Made by a program: the position numbers and the translations under genes
Notes under the pieces: generated by a model
Databases searched by the model: none
The model's input: the letters and a program-made list of their open reading frames with translations, nothing else
What the model was told of the DNA's origin: nothing
Shown here: piece after piece, positions 8,594 through 16,455 of the stretch
Layout: each line of letters starts with the position of its first letter
How positions within the stretch are numbered: position 1 is the first letter of the stretch
Source: Halovenus carboxidivorans
GTDB lineage: Archaea > Halobacteriota > Halobacteria > Halobacteriales > Haloarculaceae
NCBI RefSeq assembly: GCF_009831575.1
Contig: NZ_WUUT01000009.1
Location: 1 to 34,232, forward strand
Direction of reading: 5' to 3'
DNA length: 34,232 nucleotides

Positions 8594-10006
8594 TCACGCG
8601 GGGTCGAGTCGCGGGAGTTCGACCGTGAGCGTCGTCCCCCCGTCCGTCTCACTGGCCGAGAGCTGTCCGCCGAGTTCGCTCGCGAGAATGTCGGCGTGTG
8701 CCAGACGCATCCGACTACCGTGGAGCAGCGCCGCCGATTCGTCGCGGTTGAGAAAACCCCGTTCGCCCTCTGTCAGAGCCTCGCGCTCGTCGGTGATCGA
8801 GACCGCGATCCGCCTGTTGACTGCCGCGTCGACGGCGACCGCCGGCCGCTCGCTGTCGCTGTGTTCGATCGCGTGATCGATCAACTCTCCGAAGATCGTC
8901 CGGGTGATATCCGGGACGGAGACTGACGGGAGTTCCTCCTCGAGCGTGATCGACGCCTCCGGATGCTCCTGTTCGAGGTCGTCGTAGAGGCCGTGCAGCA
9001 TCGCATCGAGCGCGACCGGAGCGGGCGACTCGACGCGGCGGAGATCGTTGTTGATCCGCTCGGCCTGGTCGCTGAGACGGATCAGTTCCTCCGTCGCATC
9101 GATCAGCCTGTCGGAGAAGTCCTCGTCGCCGACGGGGTTGTCCTGATCGGCGACGAGTTGTTCGCCCACCGCGTAGATCACGTTCAGTTTGTTCCGGAGG
9201 GTGTGCCGCATGATCCGGTGCAGCACGCTGAGATGCTGTTCGCGCTGTTTGAGCGCCGTGATATCGATTGCCGAGACGATGATCGAACTGACATCGCCGC
9301 CCTCCCTGAGCGGATGGGCGTACAGTTCGACCTCGACGAGCGAGCCGTCTCGGCCCTGGTGTGTGGTTTCGAGTCCGACAATCCGTTCCCCAGATAACAC
9401 CCGCTCCATGAACGCCTCTCGTGTCGACGGCTCCGTGAACAGCGGATACTGCTCGCCGGTGACCGTCGCCCCCTCCCACCCGAAGGTCGTCGTCGCCGCG
9501 CGGTTCCACCGCTCGATCGTTCCGTCGGCGTCGAGAACCATCATCGGAACCGGAGAGGCCTCGAAGAGGGCTTCGAGGCGGGCGATCGTCGTTCGAAGGG
9601 TCTGCTCGCGCTCGATCCGTTCGCTGATCTCCCGTAGCTGACAGAACAGAAAGGACTCCCCACCGTCGTAGATACGCTCGATACTGAGTTCGACCGGCCG
9701 ACGCTCACCGGCCAGCGTCTCGATTCTGATCGGCGCGCCGTCGTCGAACCGGTCGAGTCGCTCCCCGGGTGGCTCCTCGATCAACCCCGTGAACGCCGCC
9801 CGGTCGTTGTCGGGACAGCAGTCCCCCCAGCGTTGGCCGAGGAGGGCTTCCGTCCGGCAGTCGAACAGGTCCCCCGCGGCCTCGTTGAGCTCGGTGATTC
9901 GTGAGTCCTCGTCGACCAACAGCACCGGATCGGGAATGCTCTCCAGAATCGTCTCCAGTGGCACATACGCGGTCTCCGTCGTCCCCGCCGTGTGCCGATC
10001 ATCCAT
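8594..10006 (-). CDS. PAS-PAS sensor histidine kinase with degenerate ATP-binding motifs
   Basis: This 470-residue soluble two-component sensor has PAS domain 1 at about 16-130, PAS domain 2 at about 145-255, an H-box with H268 (IMRHTLRNKLN) and a C-terminal HATPase-like domain (about 355-468). The H-box and overall order match haloarchaeal PAS kinases. The ATP site does not. The N-box reads ELIDHAIEH with His378 where the Mg-binding Asn is expected. The G1 motif DxGxG is replaced by TDEREAL near 405-411, and the G2 motif GSGLGL is replaced by GSRMRL (430-435). It may have lost kinase activity while keeping the phospho-acceptor His. There are no membrane segments. A TATA-like box at 10032-10039 lies about 30 bases before the start. 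Confidence 0.88.
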   Translation of the reverse strand: MDDRHTAGTTETAYVPLETILESIPDPVLLVDEDSRITELNEAAGDLFDCRTEALLGQRWGDCCPDNDRAAFTGLIEEPPGERLDRFDDGAPIRIETLAGERRPVELSIERIYDGGESFLFCQLREISERIEREQTLRTTIARLEALFEASPVPMMVLDADGTIERWNRAATTTFGWEGATVTGEQYPLFTEPSTREAFMERVLSGERIVGLETTHQGRDGSLVEVELYAHPLREGGDVSSIIVSAIDITALKQREQHLSVLHRIMRHTLRNKLNVIYAVGEQLVADQDNPVGDEDFSDRLIDATEELIRLSDQAERINNDLRRVESPAPVALDAMLHGLYDDLEQEHPEASITLEEELPSVSVPDITRTIFGELIDHAIEHSDSERPAVAVDAAVNRRIAVSITDEREALTEGERGFLNRDESAALLHGSRMRLAHADILASELGGQLSASETDGGTTLTVELPRLDPA

Positions 10007-10031
10007 CGCTAGCGTGTCCTGCTCGCGTGTA

Positions 10032-10039
10032 CTTAAATT
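10032..10039 (-). promoter_or_regulatory. TATA-like box of the PAS sensor kinase gene
   Basis: The minus strand carries an A/T-only box (AATTTAAG) centred about 30 bases before the ATG at 10006. It indicates that the kinase is transcribed separately from the ribosomal operon that ends at 10189. Confidence 0.5.
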
Positions 10040-10188
10040 ATTCCGCGAGTATCAACGACGAGATTCGATCGCGCCGGGGAGTTCGGAGTTCTCAGTACCC
10101 CACCTCCGCCAGGTCGTGGGACGGACCTGTTGCTAATTGGTGTCGTGATAATCAGCGCCGCTACTACGGAGTCAGAAGTACGTCGCCG

Positions 10189-10959
10189 TCAGATGTCGCT
10201 CTCGAAGTCTTCGAGGCTGTAGGCTGGCTCGGCGCCCCGGCGGTCGAGCGTCTCGTTGGCCAGCAGCCAGTAGACCACCGACAGCGCCTTTCGGCCCTTG
10301 TTGTTCGTCGGAACGACCAGATCGACGTTGCTGGTCGTGTTGTTGGAGTCGCACATCGCGATCACGGGGATACCGACGGTGATGGCCTCCTTGACGGCCT
10401 GGGAGTCACCGATGGGGTCCGTGACGACGATGACATCGGGTTCGATGTAGCCTTCGTACTGCGGGTTAGTCAGCGTGCCCGGGATGAACCGGCCGGTCCG
10501 CGCTCGCGCGCCGACCGCATCGGCGAACTTCTCGGCGGGGAACCGACCGTACTGTCGCGAGGATGCGACGAGGATCTGTTCGGGATCGTAGTTAGCCAGG
10601 AAGTCCGCCGCCGTCCGGATCCGACTGTCGGTCATCGACACGTCGAGGACGTACAGGCCGTCGGTCCGGACGCGGTGGATGAACCGCTGCATGTCCTTGG
10701 TGTTCTGCTGGGTGCCGATGTGGACACCGGCACCGAGATAATCCTCGACGGGAATCAGGAGGTCGGCCTCCTCGTCGGACATGACATCCTCGTCGAGTTC
10801 CGGTCCGTCGTCTGCTTCGGCCGCGGCTTCCTCGGCCGCGGCGGGCTGTTCGGCTTCGTCGGTAGTCTCGGCGTCCTCGTCGGCTGCGACTGGCTCCTCA
10901 CCGGCGGGGTCGACATCCGACTCGGTTGCGTCGAGACCTTCGTTATCGTTTCCGCTCAT
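10189..10959 (-). CDS. rpsB: 30S ribosomal protein S2 (uS2)
   Basis: This 256-residue small-subunit ribosomal protein S2 has family motifs [19 protein letters not shown], the segment [16 protein letters not shown], and [14 protein letters not shown]. The first roughly 58 residues form an extremely acidic Asp/Glu/Ala-rich extension, common in haloarchaeal S2. The start overlaps the enolase stop by four bases (ATGA), so translation is coupled. It is the last gene of the informational operon. In many haloarchaea known to me a mevalonate kinase gene follows S2, but here the next gene on the strand is an unrelated sensor kinase. Confidence 0.97.
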   Translation of the reverse strand: MSGNDNEGLDATESDVDPAGEEPVAADEDAETTDEAEQPAAAEEAAAEADDGPELDEDVMSDEEADLLIPVEDYLGAGVHIGTQQNTKDMQRFIHRVRTDGLYVLDVSMTDSRIRTAADFLANYDPEQILVASSRQYGRFPAEKFADAVGARARTGRFIPGTLTNPQYEGYIEPDVIVVTDPIGDSQAVKEAITVGIPVIAMCDSNNTTSNVDLVVPTNNKGRKALSVVYWLLANETLDRRGAEPAYSLEDFESDI

Positions 10960-12158
10960 ACGTTGTGTTCGATTCTGATTAGTTCGTTCAGTTTTGCCGT
11001 TCGCTCGCCACCGACGGCCCCCGTCTTGATGAACGGGGCACTCGTCGCCGTGGCCAGGTGTGCGATCGTCGTGTCCTCCGTCTCGCCGCTACGGTGGGAG
11101 ACGACTGCATCGTAGCCGCTCTCGGTCGCCAGTTCGATGGCGTCGACGGTGTCGGAGAGGGTGCCGATCTGGTTAGGTTTGATAAGGATGCTGTTCGCCG
11201 CACCCTGCTCGATCCCCTCCTCCAGACGGTCGACGCTCGTGACGAACAGATCGTCACCGCAGATCAGCGTATCCGTGCTGATCCGGTCGGTCAGTTCCGC
11301 GAATCCGGCGAAGTCCTCTTCGTCGAGAGGATCCTCGACGTAGACGAGGTCGTACTCCTCGATCAACTCTGCGACGTATTCGATCTGCTCGTCGCGGCTC
11401 CGGTCGCCGTCGATGTACTGGTAGACACCCTCGTCGCCGTCGTACAGCTCCGCCGCGGCCACGTCGAGACCGAACCGCATCTCGAAGCCGACTTCTTCCT
11501 CGACCGCGTCGACGGCTCCCTCGACGATCTCGAACGCCTCCGCGTCGGAGACCGACGGTGCCCACGCGCCCTCGTCGCCTTTCCCGCAGGCGTGACCGCG
11601 CTCTTCGAGGATGTCGGCCACCGCGGCGTGGGCGGCCGCGTTCGCGAAGACCGCGTCTTCGACGGAGGGAGCACCGACAGGCGCGACCAGAAACTCCTGG
11701 ATGTCCGTCGCGTCGGCAGCGTGTTCGCCGCCGCCGAGGACGTTCCCGAGCGGCGTCGGGAGTTCGTCGCCCCGGAAGGTACCACCGAGATGCTGGAACA
11801 GCGGCGCACCCAGCACGTCCGCGGCGGCCTTCGCGGCGGCCATCGAGATCGCGACGGCCGCGTTCGCACCGATGCCGGAGAAGTCGTCCGTCCCGTCTGC
11901 GGCGTGCAAGGCGGCGTCGACCGAGCGCTGGTCGCCGGCGTACACCTCACCGACCAGCCGCGGGACCGCCTGCTCGCGGGCGTTGGCGATTGCCTCGCTG
12001 ACGGGCAGTTCGATGGCCTCGTGCTCGCCCGTGCTCGCTCCGGAGGGGGCCTTCGCGCGGCCGAATCCACCGCTTTCGGTGTGGACGTCGGCCTCGACGG
12101 TCGGGTTCCCCCGCGAGTCGAGCACGCGCCGCAGTCCGACCTCGGTGATGAGCGTCAC
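10956..12158 (-). CDS. eno: Enolase (phosphopyruvate hydratase)
   Basis: This 400-residue glycolytic/gluconeogenic enzyme interconverts 2-phosphoglycerate and phosphoenolpyruvate. Diagnostic motifs are the N-terminal DSRGNPTVE, the flexible loop GASTGEHEA, the metal-binding region EDPLDEEDF, the catalytic lysine segment [10 protein letters not shown], and [16 protein letters not shown]. It is full length for the archaeal family. The start is a GTG that overlaps the TGA of rpoK (GTGA at 12155-12158), which is why GTG is chosen over any internal ATG. Its place inside a ribosomal/RNA polymerase operon is a conserved archaeal arrangement. Confidence 0.97.
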   Translation of the reverse strand: MTLITEVGLRRVLDSRGNPTVEADVHTESGGFGRAKAPSGASTGEHEAIELPVSEAIANAREQAVPRLVGEVYAGDQRSVDAALHAADGTDDFSGIGANAAVAISMAAAKAAADVLGAPLFQHLGGTFRGDELPTPLGNVLGGGEHAADATDIQEFLVAPVGAPSVEDAVFANAAAHAAVADILEERGHACGKGDEGAWAPSVSDAEAFEIVEGAVDAVEEEVGFEMRFGLDVAAAELYDGDEGVYQYIDGDRSRDEQIEYVAELIEEYDLVYVEDPLDEEDFAGFAELTDRISTDTLICGDDLFVTSVDRLEEGIEQGAANSILIKPNQIGTLSDTVDAIELATESGYDAVVSHRSGETEDTTIAHLATATSAPFIKTGAVGGERTAKLNELIRIEHNV

Positions 12159-12334
12159 GCCTGTTCACCCCGGCGGACAGTGAACGGGAGGACGCCGGCG
12201 TCGTACTCTTCGGCCGCGATCAGGATCGGTTCGGTCTGCTCGGTGTCGATCAACACCGGCGCACCGTAGGCTACCTGCAGTGCTCGCGCACCGATGATCC
12301 GCGCCCGTTCGTAGCGGTTGTCTATCCGTGGCAT
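12155..12334 (-). CDS. rpoK: DNA-directed RNA polymerase subunit K (Rpo6)
   Basis: This 59-residue archaeal RNA polymerase subunit K is homologous to bacterial omega and eukaryotic RPB6. The conserved core [20 protein letters not shown] and the C-terminal LPFTVRRG are present. It stabilises the assembled polymerase by clamping the largest subunit. The ATG at 12334 is one base after the rpoN stop, and the gene's own stop overlaps the enolase start. Upstream in-frame extension runs into rpoN and does not resemble the family. Confidence 0.95.
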   Translation of the reverse strand: MPRIDNRYERARIIGARALQVAYGAPVLIDTEQTEPILIAAEEYDAGVLPFTVRRGEQA

Positions 12335-12335
12335 G

Positions 12336-12536
12336 TTATTGATACGGCGCGACGATATCGACGAGGTCTTTGTGCGAGACGAGCATCCGCCGACAGCAGT
12401 GTCGTTCGACACCGAGTTCGTCGAGTACCTCGGCCGGGTCTTCGGGATCCTCGGCCTCGCGGGTCCGATGTTTGAACTCCTCCCAGTGTTCGCCGACCAC
12501 GTTACCGCATGTGAAACACCGGACTGGTACCATCAT
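12336..12536 (-). CDS. rpoN: DNA-directed RNA polymerase subunit N (Rpo10)
   Basis: This 66-residue zinc-binding subunit of archaeal RNA polymerase is equivalent to eukaryotic RPB10. It is unrelated to bacterial sigma-54, which shares the symbol. The zinc site is visible as C7-x2-C10 (RCFTCG) and the paired C47-C48 in ERHCCRRM. Two consecutive methionine codons open the frame. I keep the first, since haloarchaeal versions commonly begin MMVPVRC. It is one base from rpoK. Confidence 0.96.
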   Translation of the reverse strand: MMVPVRCFTCGNVVGEHWEEFKHRTREAEDPEDPAEVLDELGVERHCCRRMLVSHKDLVDIVAPYQ

Positions 12537-12542
12537 GGATGA

Positions 12543-12941
12543 TCACCGATAGGATTTCTGGTAGCGCGCCCGGGCACCCGGACCGCCCCACTTTTTGGCT
12601 TCGCTCTGTCGAACGTCGTTGACCAAAAGCGACCGGTCGAACTCCATGTACGCGTCCCGCAACTCTGCGTCGTTCGTGTGCTGGACCAGTCCGCGTGCGA
12701 TGGCCGTCCGGGCGGCGTCTGCCTGGCCCATGACGCCGCCACCTTCGACGCTGACGTCGATGTCCACGTTCTCACGCAGGTCGTCGTCGGTGATGCGGAA
12801 CGGCTCCAGAATCTTCAACTGTGCCATCTCCGGGTCGACGAGTTCGACGGGCTGGGAGTCGATCCGTACCTTCCCAGAGCCGTCACGGATCGTCGCCCGT
12901 GCGATTGCCGTCTTCTTTTTGCCTGATGTGTTCGTTACCAT
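12543..12941 (-). CDS. rpsI: 30S ribosomal protein S9 (uS9)
   Basis: This 132-residue ribosomal protein S9 ends in the basic tail [11 protein letters not shown], which in this family reaches the decoding site. [19 protein letters not shown] is the conserved core. The start overlaps the last seven bases of the L13 gene (12935-12941), so translation is coupled. It lies six bases upstream of rpoN. Confidence 0.97.
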   Translation of the reverse strand: MVTNTSGKKKTAIARATIRDGSGKVRIDSQPVELVDPEMAQLKILEPFRITDDDLRENVDIDVSVEGGGVMGQADAARTAIARGLVQHTNDAELRDAYMEFDRSLLVNDVRQSEAKKWGGPGARARYQKSYR

Positions 12942-13381
12942 GTGACGTTTGCTCCGAGGTATTCGCTGATCTCCCCGAGGGAGACGAATTTGATGTTCGA
13001 CAGCCGATCCAGTGAGGTGCCGTCGAGCACTTCCGGTTCGTGCTCGTCGTCCTCGTACGGGTTGCCGAGATAGACGCGCACGTTTTCGAGCGCCTCCCGA
13101 CCGCGCGGCTTCTTGTGCGGCACCATCCCGCGGATGGAGCGTTTGAAGATCCGGTCGGGCTGTTTCGGGTACGCCGGCCCCTGATCCGAGCCGACCTCTC
13201 GCCGCTGCTCGAACTTCTCGAGAATCTGGTTCTCTCGGCCGGTGATCACCGCTCGCTCGGCGTTGACGACGGCGACCGTCTCGCCGTCCAGCGCACGCTC
13301 TGCGACGTGCGAGGCGACACGGCCGAGGATACAGTCGCGTGCATCCACGACGAGGTCGGCCTCGATTGCGCTGACGCTCAT
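12935..13381 (-). CDS. rplM: 50S ribosomal protein L13 (uL13)
   Basis: This 148-residue large-subunit protein L13 carries the archaeal/eukaryotic-type motifs [16 protein letters not shown] near the N-terminus and [16 protein letters not shown] in the middle. It overlaps L18e by four bases at the start (ATGA) and S9 by seven bases at the end, consistent with tightly coupled translation. Confidence 0.97.
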   Translation of the reverse strand: MSVSAIEADLVVDARDCILGRVASHVAERALDGETVAVVNAERAVITGRENQILEKFEQRREVGSDQGPAYPKQPDRIFKRSIRGMVPHKKPRGREALENVRVYLGNPYEDDEHEPEVLDGTSLDRLSNIKFVSLGEISEYLGANVTW

Positions 13382-13728
13382 CGGATCACCCGTACGTTCG
13401 ATCCGTCCTGATGCTGTTCGAGTGCCTCTTCGAGTTTCATGGTATCGCCAACCTGTTCGATCTTCGTCTGCGCTGTTCCGGAAAAGTCCACTGCGGCGAC
13501 GGTGACGTCCTTCTGCAGGACACCGCTGCCGAGGACCTTCCCGGGCACCACGACCGTCTCGCCAGCCTGGGCGTACCGCTCGATGCGGCCCAGGTTGACT
13601 TCCGCGTGAGTGCTCCGGGGTTTCTCCAGTCGGTCGGCGACGTCTTGCCAGACGTCGCCCTCGGAGTTCCGGGCAGCCGACTTCAGATCGGCGATGAGAC
13701 TGTTTAGTCTCGGGTTCGTCTTACTCAT
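13378..13728 (-). CDS. rpl18e: 50S ribosomal protein L18e (eL18)
   Basis: This 116-residue eL18 protein is found in archaea and eukaryotes but not bacteria. It shows [23 protein letters not shown] and [12 protein letters not shown]. It is the first protein gene after the embedded tRNA-Leu. Unlike most genes in the window it has a strong Shine-Dalgarno sequence (AGGAGGT at 13734-13740), as expected for a cistron freed from a polycistronic RNA by tRNA processing. Confidence 0.97.
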   Translation of the reverse strand: MSKTNPRLNSLIADLKSAARNSEGDVWQDVADRLEKPRSTHAEVNLGRIERYAQAGETVVVPGKVLGSGVLQKDVTVAAVDFSGTAQTKIEQVGDTMKLEEALEQHQDGSNVRVIR

Positions 13729-13733
13729 GACCT

Positions 13734-13740
13734 ACCTCCT
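13734..13740 (-). promoter_or_regulatory. Strong Shine-Dalgarno sequence of rpl18e
   Basis: The minus strand has AGGAGGT five bases before the ATG at 13728, in the 21-base gap between the tRNA-Leu 3' end and rpl18e. After tRNA 3' processing this short leader would carry the ribosome binding site. Confidence 0.75.
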
Positions 13741-13749
13741 GATGAAAAA

Positions 13750-13834
13750 TGCAGGGAGCAGGATTTGAACCTGCGGACCCCTACGGGACAGCGCCCTGAA
13801 CGCTGCGCCGTTGGCCAGACTTGGCTATCCCTGC
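13750..13834 (-). tRNA. tRNA-Leu (anticodon CAG)
   Basis: This is an 85-base class II tRNA including discriminator A. The acceptor stem is GCAGGGA/TCCCTGC. The anticodon arm CAGCG-TTCAGGG-CGCTG puts CAG at 34-36, decoding the leucine codon CUG. A long variable arm (GTCCCGTAGGGGTCC region) and the T-arm with GTTCAAATC are visible. No intron and no encoded CCA. It lies inside the informational operon between rpoD and rpl18e. Confidence 0.95.
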
Positions 13835-13853
13835 ACGCATGCTGTGTTGGTGG

Positions 13854-13925
13854 CTGCCCCCCAAAACCGCTTTCGGTTTCAGCGCCGCCGCTCTCCGGCG
13901 ACGCTTGCCGTCGGGTGGGGGACAG
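13854..13925 (-). ncRNA. Candidate structured RNA element between rpoD and tRNA-Leu
   Basis: The 96-base spacer contains nested inverted repeats. An outer 10-base-pair stem pairs 13854-13863 with 13916-13925. Inside it are a hairpin pairing 13864-13869 with 13874-13879 and a second 10-pair hairpin pairing 13881-13890 with 13896-13905. The only mismatches (C13857 against A13922, and C85/A101 of the second hairpin, i.e. 13885/13901) become G-U pairs in RNA transcribed from the minus strand, the operon direction. The role is unknown: attenuator, processing signal or stability element are all possible. Confidence 0.5.
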
Positions 13926-13930
13926 TGCCG

Positions 13931-14719
13931 TCATAGCTGGATCGATTCTTTGAGTTCCGTCGCGCGGTCTTCGATCGTTCCGATCGCCTCGACGACGAGT
14001 TCGTCCACGCTGAACGAGCCATCCGTCTCGACGTCGAAGACGAACGCGCCGTCGATATCCGTCACTTCTACGTCCTTGCCGGGGTACCGGTTCGTCAGGT
14101 CGTGCTCGAAGGCCTCGGTCGGGACGAGCTGACCGTTTTCCGGCTCGTAGCCGCCCGTCTCGACGGCCGCGTCGGCGGCCTGCTCCTCGATCACGCCCCG
14201 GAGAATCTCCGGCTCCTCGTCGTCGAACTCGCCGGCGTCACCGACGACCTCGACGGCCTGGAGATGTCGGTACGAGACTGCCACGCCGCCCTGGTGTTTG
14301 GCGTGTTCCTTCCCGACATCGAGCACGGCGTCGGCTTCGAGTTCCAGCCGCTGCTCCTCCTTGAGGTCGATGATCGGGATGTTCTCGTCTGCCGGCTGGA
14401 CCAGTTCGTCGCTGGAGACCAGATCGCCCGAGTAGGCGGTCTCCGGCCCCTCGACGTCCAGCGAGAGCGTGACCTCGTCGCCGCGCTCGAACTCGCCGGG
14501 TGGCGTCGTCAGGGGGACGAGCCCCAGGCGAAGCCCGATCTGCTCGTCGAACATCACGCTCGAGTTCTCGATGAACCGGACGGTGTCGATGCTGAAGGTG
14601 GGCACGTCCGCGATCATCGCCCGCCGGATGCCGTTTGCGAACGCGGGCGTGATCGGGCGGACGACGAACCGCGCCGAACGCTCCGACCGGTCGACGAACT
14701 GGACCTCGTAATCCTCCAT
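13931..14719 (-). CDS. rpoD: DNA-directed RNA polymerase subunit D (Rpo3)
   Basis: This 262-residue archaeal RNA polymerase assembly subunit D corresponds to one copy of the bacterial alpha N-terminal domain (RPB3). It dimerises with subunit L to start polymerase assembly. The alpha-like motif [20 protein letters not shown] is near residues 23-42, and LRLGLVPL is downstream. The chain contains no cysteine at all, so the [4Fe-4S] cluster found in RpoD of several other archaea cannot be present. It sits between S11 and the tRNA-Leu. It is not a sigma factor, despite the shared symbol. Confidence 0.96.
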   Translation of the reverse strand: MEDYEVQFVDRSERSARFVVRPITPAFANGIRRAMIADVPTFSIDTVRFIENSSVMFDEQIGLRLGLVPLTTPPGEFERGDEVTLSLDVEGPETAYSGDLVSSDELVQPADENIPIIDLKEEQRLELEADAVLDVGKEHAKHQGGVAVSYRHLQAVEVVGDAGEFDDEEPEILRGVIEEQAADAAVETGGYEPENGQLVPTEAFEHDLTNRYPGKDVEVTDIDGAFVFDVETDGSFSVDELVVEAIGTIEDRATELKESIQL

Positions 14720-14722
14720 GTG

Positions 14723-15106
14723 TTAGAACCCGGCGTTTTTCGGACCGCGTGTTCCGTCGTGGGGGATCGGGGTCACGTCCTCGATCCGACCGATCTCCAG
14801 CCCTGCTCGGGCCAGCGCCCGGATCGTCGCCTGCGCGCCCGGCCCGGGGTTTGTCTGCTGGTTCCCGCCGGGGCCGCGAACGCGGACGTGGACGCCGTCG
14901 ATCCCCTGTGCCTGTACGTCCTCTGCGATCTCTTCGGCCATCTGCATCGCCGCGTACGGCGAGGCCTCGTCGCGGTTCTGTTTGACGACCGTCCCGCCGC
15001 TGGATTTCGCAATCGTCTCGGCGCCGGTCTGGTCGGTGATCGTGATGATCGTGTTGTTGAACGATGCGTGCACGTGGGCAATGCCCCATGTCTCGTCTTC
15101 TGCCAT
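14723..15106 (-). CDS. rpsK: 30S ribosomal protein S11 (uS11)
   Basis: This 127-residue ribosomal protein S11 shows the N-terminal [18 protein letters not shown], central [18 protein letters not shown] and C-terminal [20 protein letters not shown] motifs. It is separated by one base from S4 and three bases from rpoD. A Shine-Dalgarno-like GGAGG lies just upstream, inside the 3' end of the S4 gene. Confidence 0.97.
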   Translation of the reverse strand: MAEDETWGIAHVHASFNNTIITITDQTGAETIAKSSGGTVVKQNRDEASPYAAMQMAEEIAEDVQAQGIDGVHVRVRGPGGNQQTNPGPGAQATIRALARAGLEIGRIEDVTPIPHDGTRGPKNAGF

Positions 15107-15107
15107 G

Positions 15108-15632
15108 TTATTGTTCCTCCGCTCGTTCGGGGTGGAGTTCGTCCGTCAGCGGCGAGTTCTCGTCGAACTCGACGGTGTCTTCCTCGCTGACCTCGACCTT
15201 GTACGAGGGCACTCGGACCTGGCTCCCGTCGACGGTGATGTGACCGTGAGAGATGAACTGACGGGCCTGCTCCGGCGTGTTGGCGTATCCCTTCCGGTAG
15301 ACGACCGTCTGGAGTCGCCGTTCGAGGATGTCCGTCACGTCGAGCGCAAGCACGTCGTTGAGACCGTCTTCCTCCCCGAGCACACCGATGCGTTTGAGTC
15401 GGGTCAGGAACTCCTCGCCCTCGACGCTGGCGGCGGCGGCATCGCCGCCGGCCTCGCCGATCAGGCGTCGGGCCTCGCGGCGGAACTGTCGCAGTTCCGA
15501 CTGGGCCTTCCAGAGTTCCTCTTTGTTCTTGAGCCCGTACTTGCCCGACAGCCCCATCTCCTCGGAGATCCGCTCGCCCTGATATGGGTGATTCGGCGTC
15601 TCGTAGAACTTCGTGTTCTGTCCAAGTGCCAT
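15108..15632 (-). CDS. rpsD: 30S ribosomal protein S4 (uS4)
   Basis: This 174-residue assembly-initiating ribosomal protein S4 contains the S4 RNA-binding domain (about 105-160), visible as [20 protein letters not shown] followed by [13 protein letters not shown]. The archaeal N-terminal region ([17 protein letters not shown]) is present. It starts one base after the S13 stop, with a GGAGG ribosome binding site inside the 3' end of the S13 gene. Confidence 0.97.
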   Translation of the reverse strand: MALGQNTKFYETPNHPYQGERISEEMGLSGKYGLKNKEELWKAQSELRQFRREARRLIGEAGGDAAAASVEGEEFLTRLKRIGVLGEEDGLNDVLALDVTDILERRLQTVVYRKGYANTPEQARQFISHGHITVDGSQVRVPSYKVEVSEEDTVEFDENSPLTDELHPERAEEQ

Positions 15633-15633
15633 G

Positions 15634-16149
15634 TTATTCCTCCTCGTCGCCGCCCTCGGCGGCTTCTTCCTTGATCGCTTCGACGTTGACCCCGATGGTC
15701 CCCTCGGTACGACCGGTGGACTTCGTCCGCTGGCCGCGGACCTTCTGTCCGCGCTTGTGTCGAACTCCCTTGTAGGAGTCGATCATCTTCATGCGGTTGA
15801 TGTCCTGCCGGCGGGTGAGTTCGAGGTCGTTGCCGATCTCGTGGGTCGTCTCGCCGTCGAAGAAGTCGTTGCGGTGGTTCGCGAGCCACTCGGGGACTTC
15901 CTCTGCGAAACCTTCGACGTGGGATTTGATCTCCTCGATCTCCTCGTCTTCGAGCGCACCGAAGGTCGCTCGGCGGTCGATACCTGCCTTGTCGGCGATG
16001 ATACGCGCTGATCGCCGTCCGATACCGTCGAGTTCGGTCAGCGACCGCTCGACTGACTTGGTGCCGTCGAGGTCGGCCTGACCGATGCGGACGAAGTAAC
16101 GAATGTCCTCGTCTTCTTCCTCCGCGTCTGTGGGTTCTTCTGCACTCAT
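15634..16149 (-). CDS. rpsM: 30S ribosomal protein S13 (uS13)
   Basis: This 171-residue ribosomal protein S13 shows [19 protein letters not shown], the helix-two-turn-helix element [17 protein letters not shown], and the C-terminal [21 protein letters not shown]. Acidic tails at both ends are typical halophile additions. The start codon lies only 17 bases after the 3' end of tRNA-Ser, with no Shine-Dalgarno sequence. Removal of the tRNA would therefore leave an mRNA with a very short leader. Confidence 0.97.
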   Translation of the reverse strand: MSAEEPTDAEEEDEDIRYFVRIGQADLDGTKSVERSLTELDGIGRRSARIIADKAGIDRRATFGALEDEEIEEIKSHVEGFAEEVPEWLANHRNDFFDGETTHEIGNDLELTRRQDINRMKMIDSYKGVRHKRGQKVRGQRTKSTGRTEGTIGVNVEAIKEEAAEGGDEEE

Positions 16150-16166
16150 GGATGGTGGGTGTTACA

Positions 16167-16249
16167 CGTCGTGGCGGGGATTCGAACCCCGGAGGCATTA
16201 CGCCACATGGTTAGCAACCATGCGCCTTGGGCCGCTTGGCTACCACGAC
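16167..16249 (-). tRNA. tRNA-Ser (anticodon GCT)
   Basis: This is an 83-base class II tRNA with discriminator G. The acceptor stem is GTCGTGG/CCACGAC. The anticodon arm CATGG-TTGCTAA-CCATG places GCT at 34-36, decoding AGC/AGU serine codons. A long variable arm and the T-arm GGTTCGAATCC are present. There is no intron and no encoded CCA. It heads the ribosomal protein/RNA polymerase operon. Confidence 0.95.
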
Positions 16250-16336
16250 ACGTGTAGCTTGTATGTATTTCCGCCCATCGCTGGACTCGGGGTCCGACAC
16301 CCCTACACGATTCTATCATGTCTTCCGACGCCGGCC

Positions 16337-16344
16337 TATTTAAA
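16337..16344 (-). promoter_or_regulatory. Probable promoter of the tRNA-Ser / ribosomal operon
   Basis: The minus strand has TTTAAATA at this site, a near-consensus archaeal TATA box, about 90 bases before the tRNA-Ser 5' end. A second A/T-rich stretch near 16258-16272, just upstream of the tRNA, could be an additional tRNA promoter. Confidence 0.5.
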
Positions 16345-16426
16345 CACAACGATCCCCCGACCGCCCGGGGACCGGTCACATACGACTCAGCGAGGGCCTG
16401 GAGTTGATCTGATGCACGACGAACAC

Positions 16427-16433
16427 TTATAGG
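16427..16433 (+). promoter_or_regulatory. TATA-like box of the lipoprotein gene
   Basis: TTATAG-type sequence centred about 26 bases upstream of the ATG at 16456, suggesting a leaderless transcript. Confidence 0.5.
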
Positions 16434-16455
16434 GTATGGCTACCGTGGGCGATAC

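Noticed and set aside
11058-12269. Plus-strand open frame of about 400 codons opposite enolase
   Set aside because: Enolase motifs are complete on the minus strand. The plus frame has no recognisable domain and no promoter.
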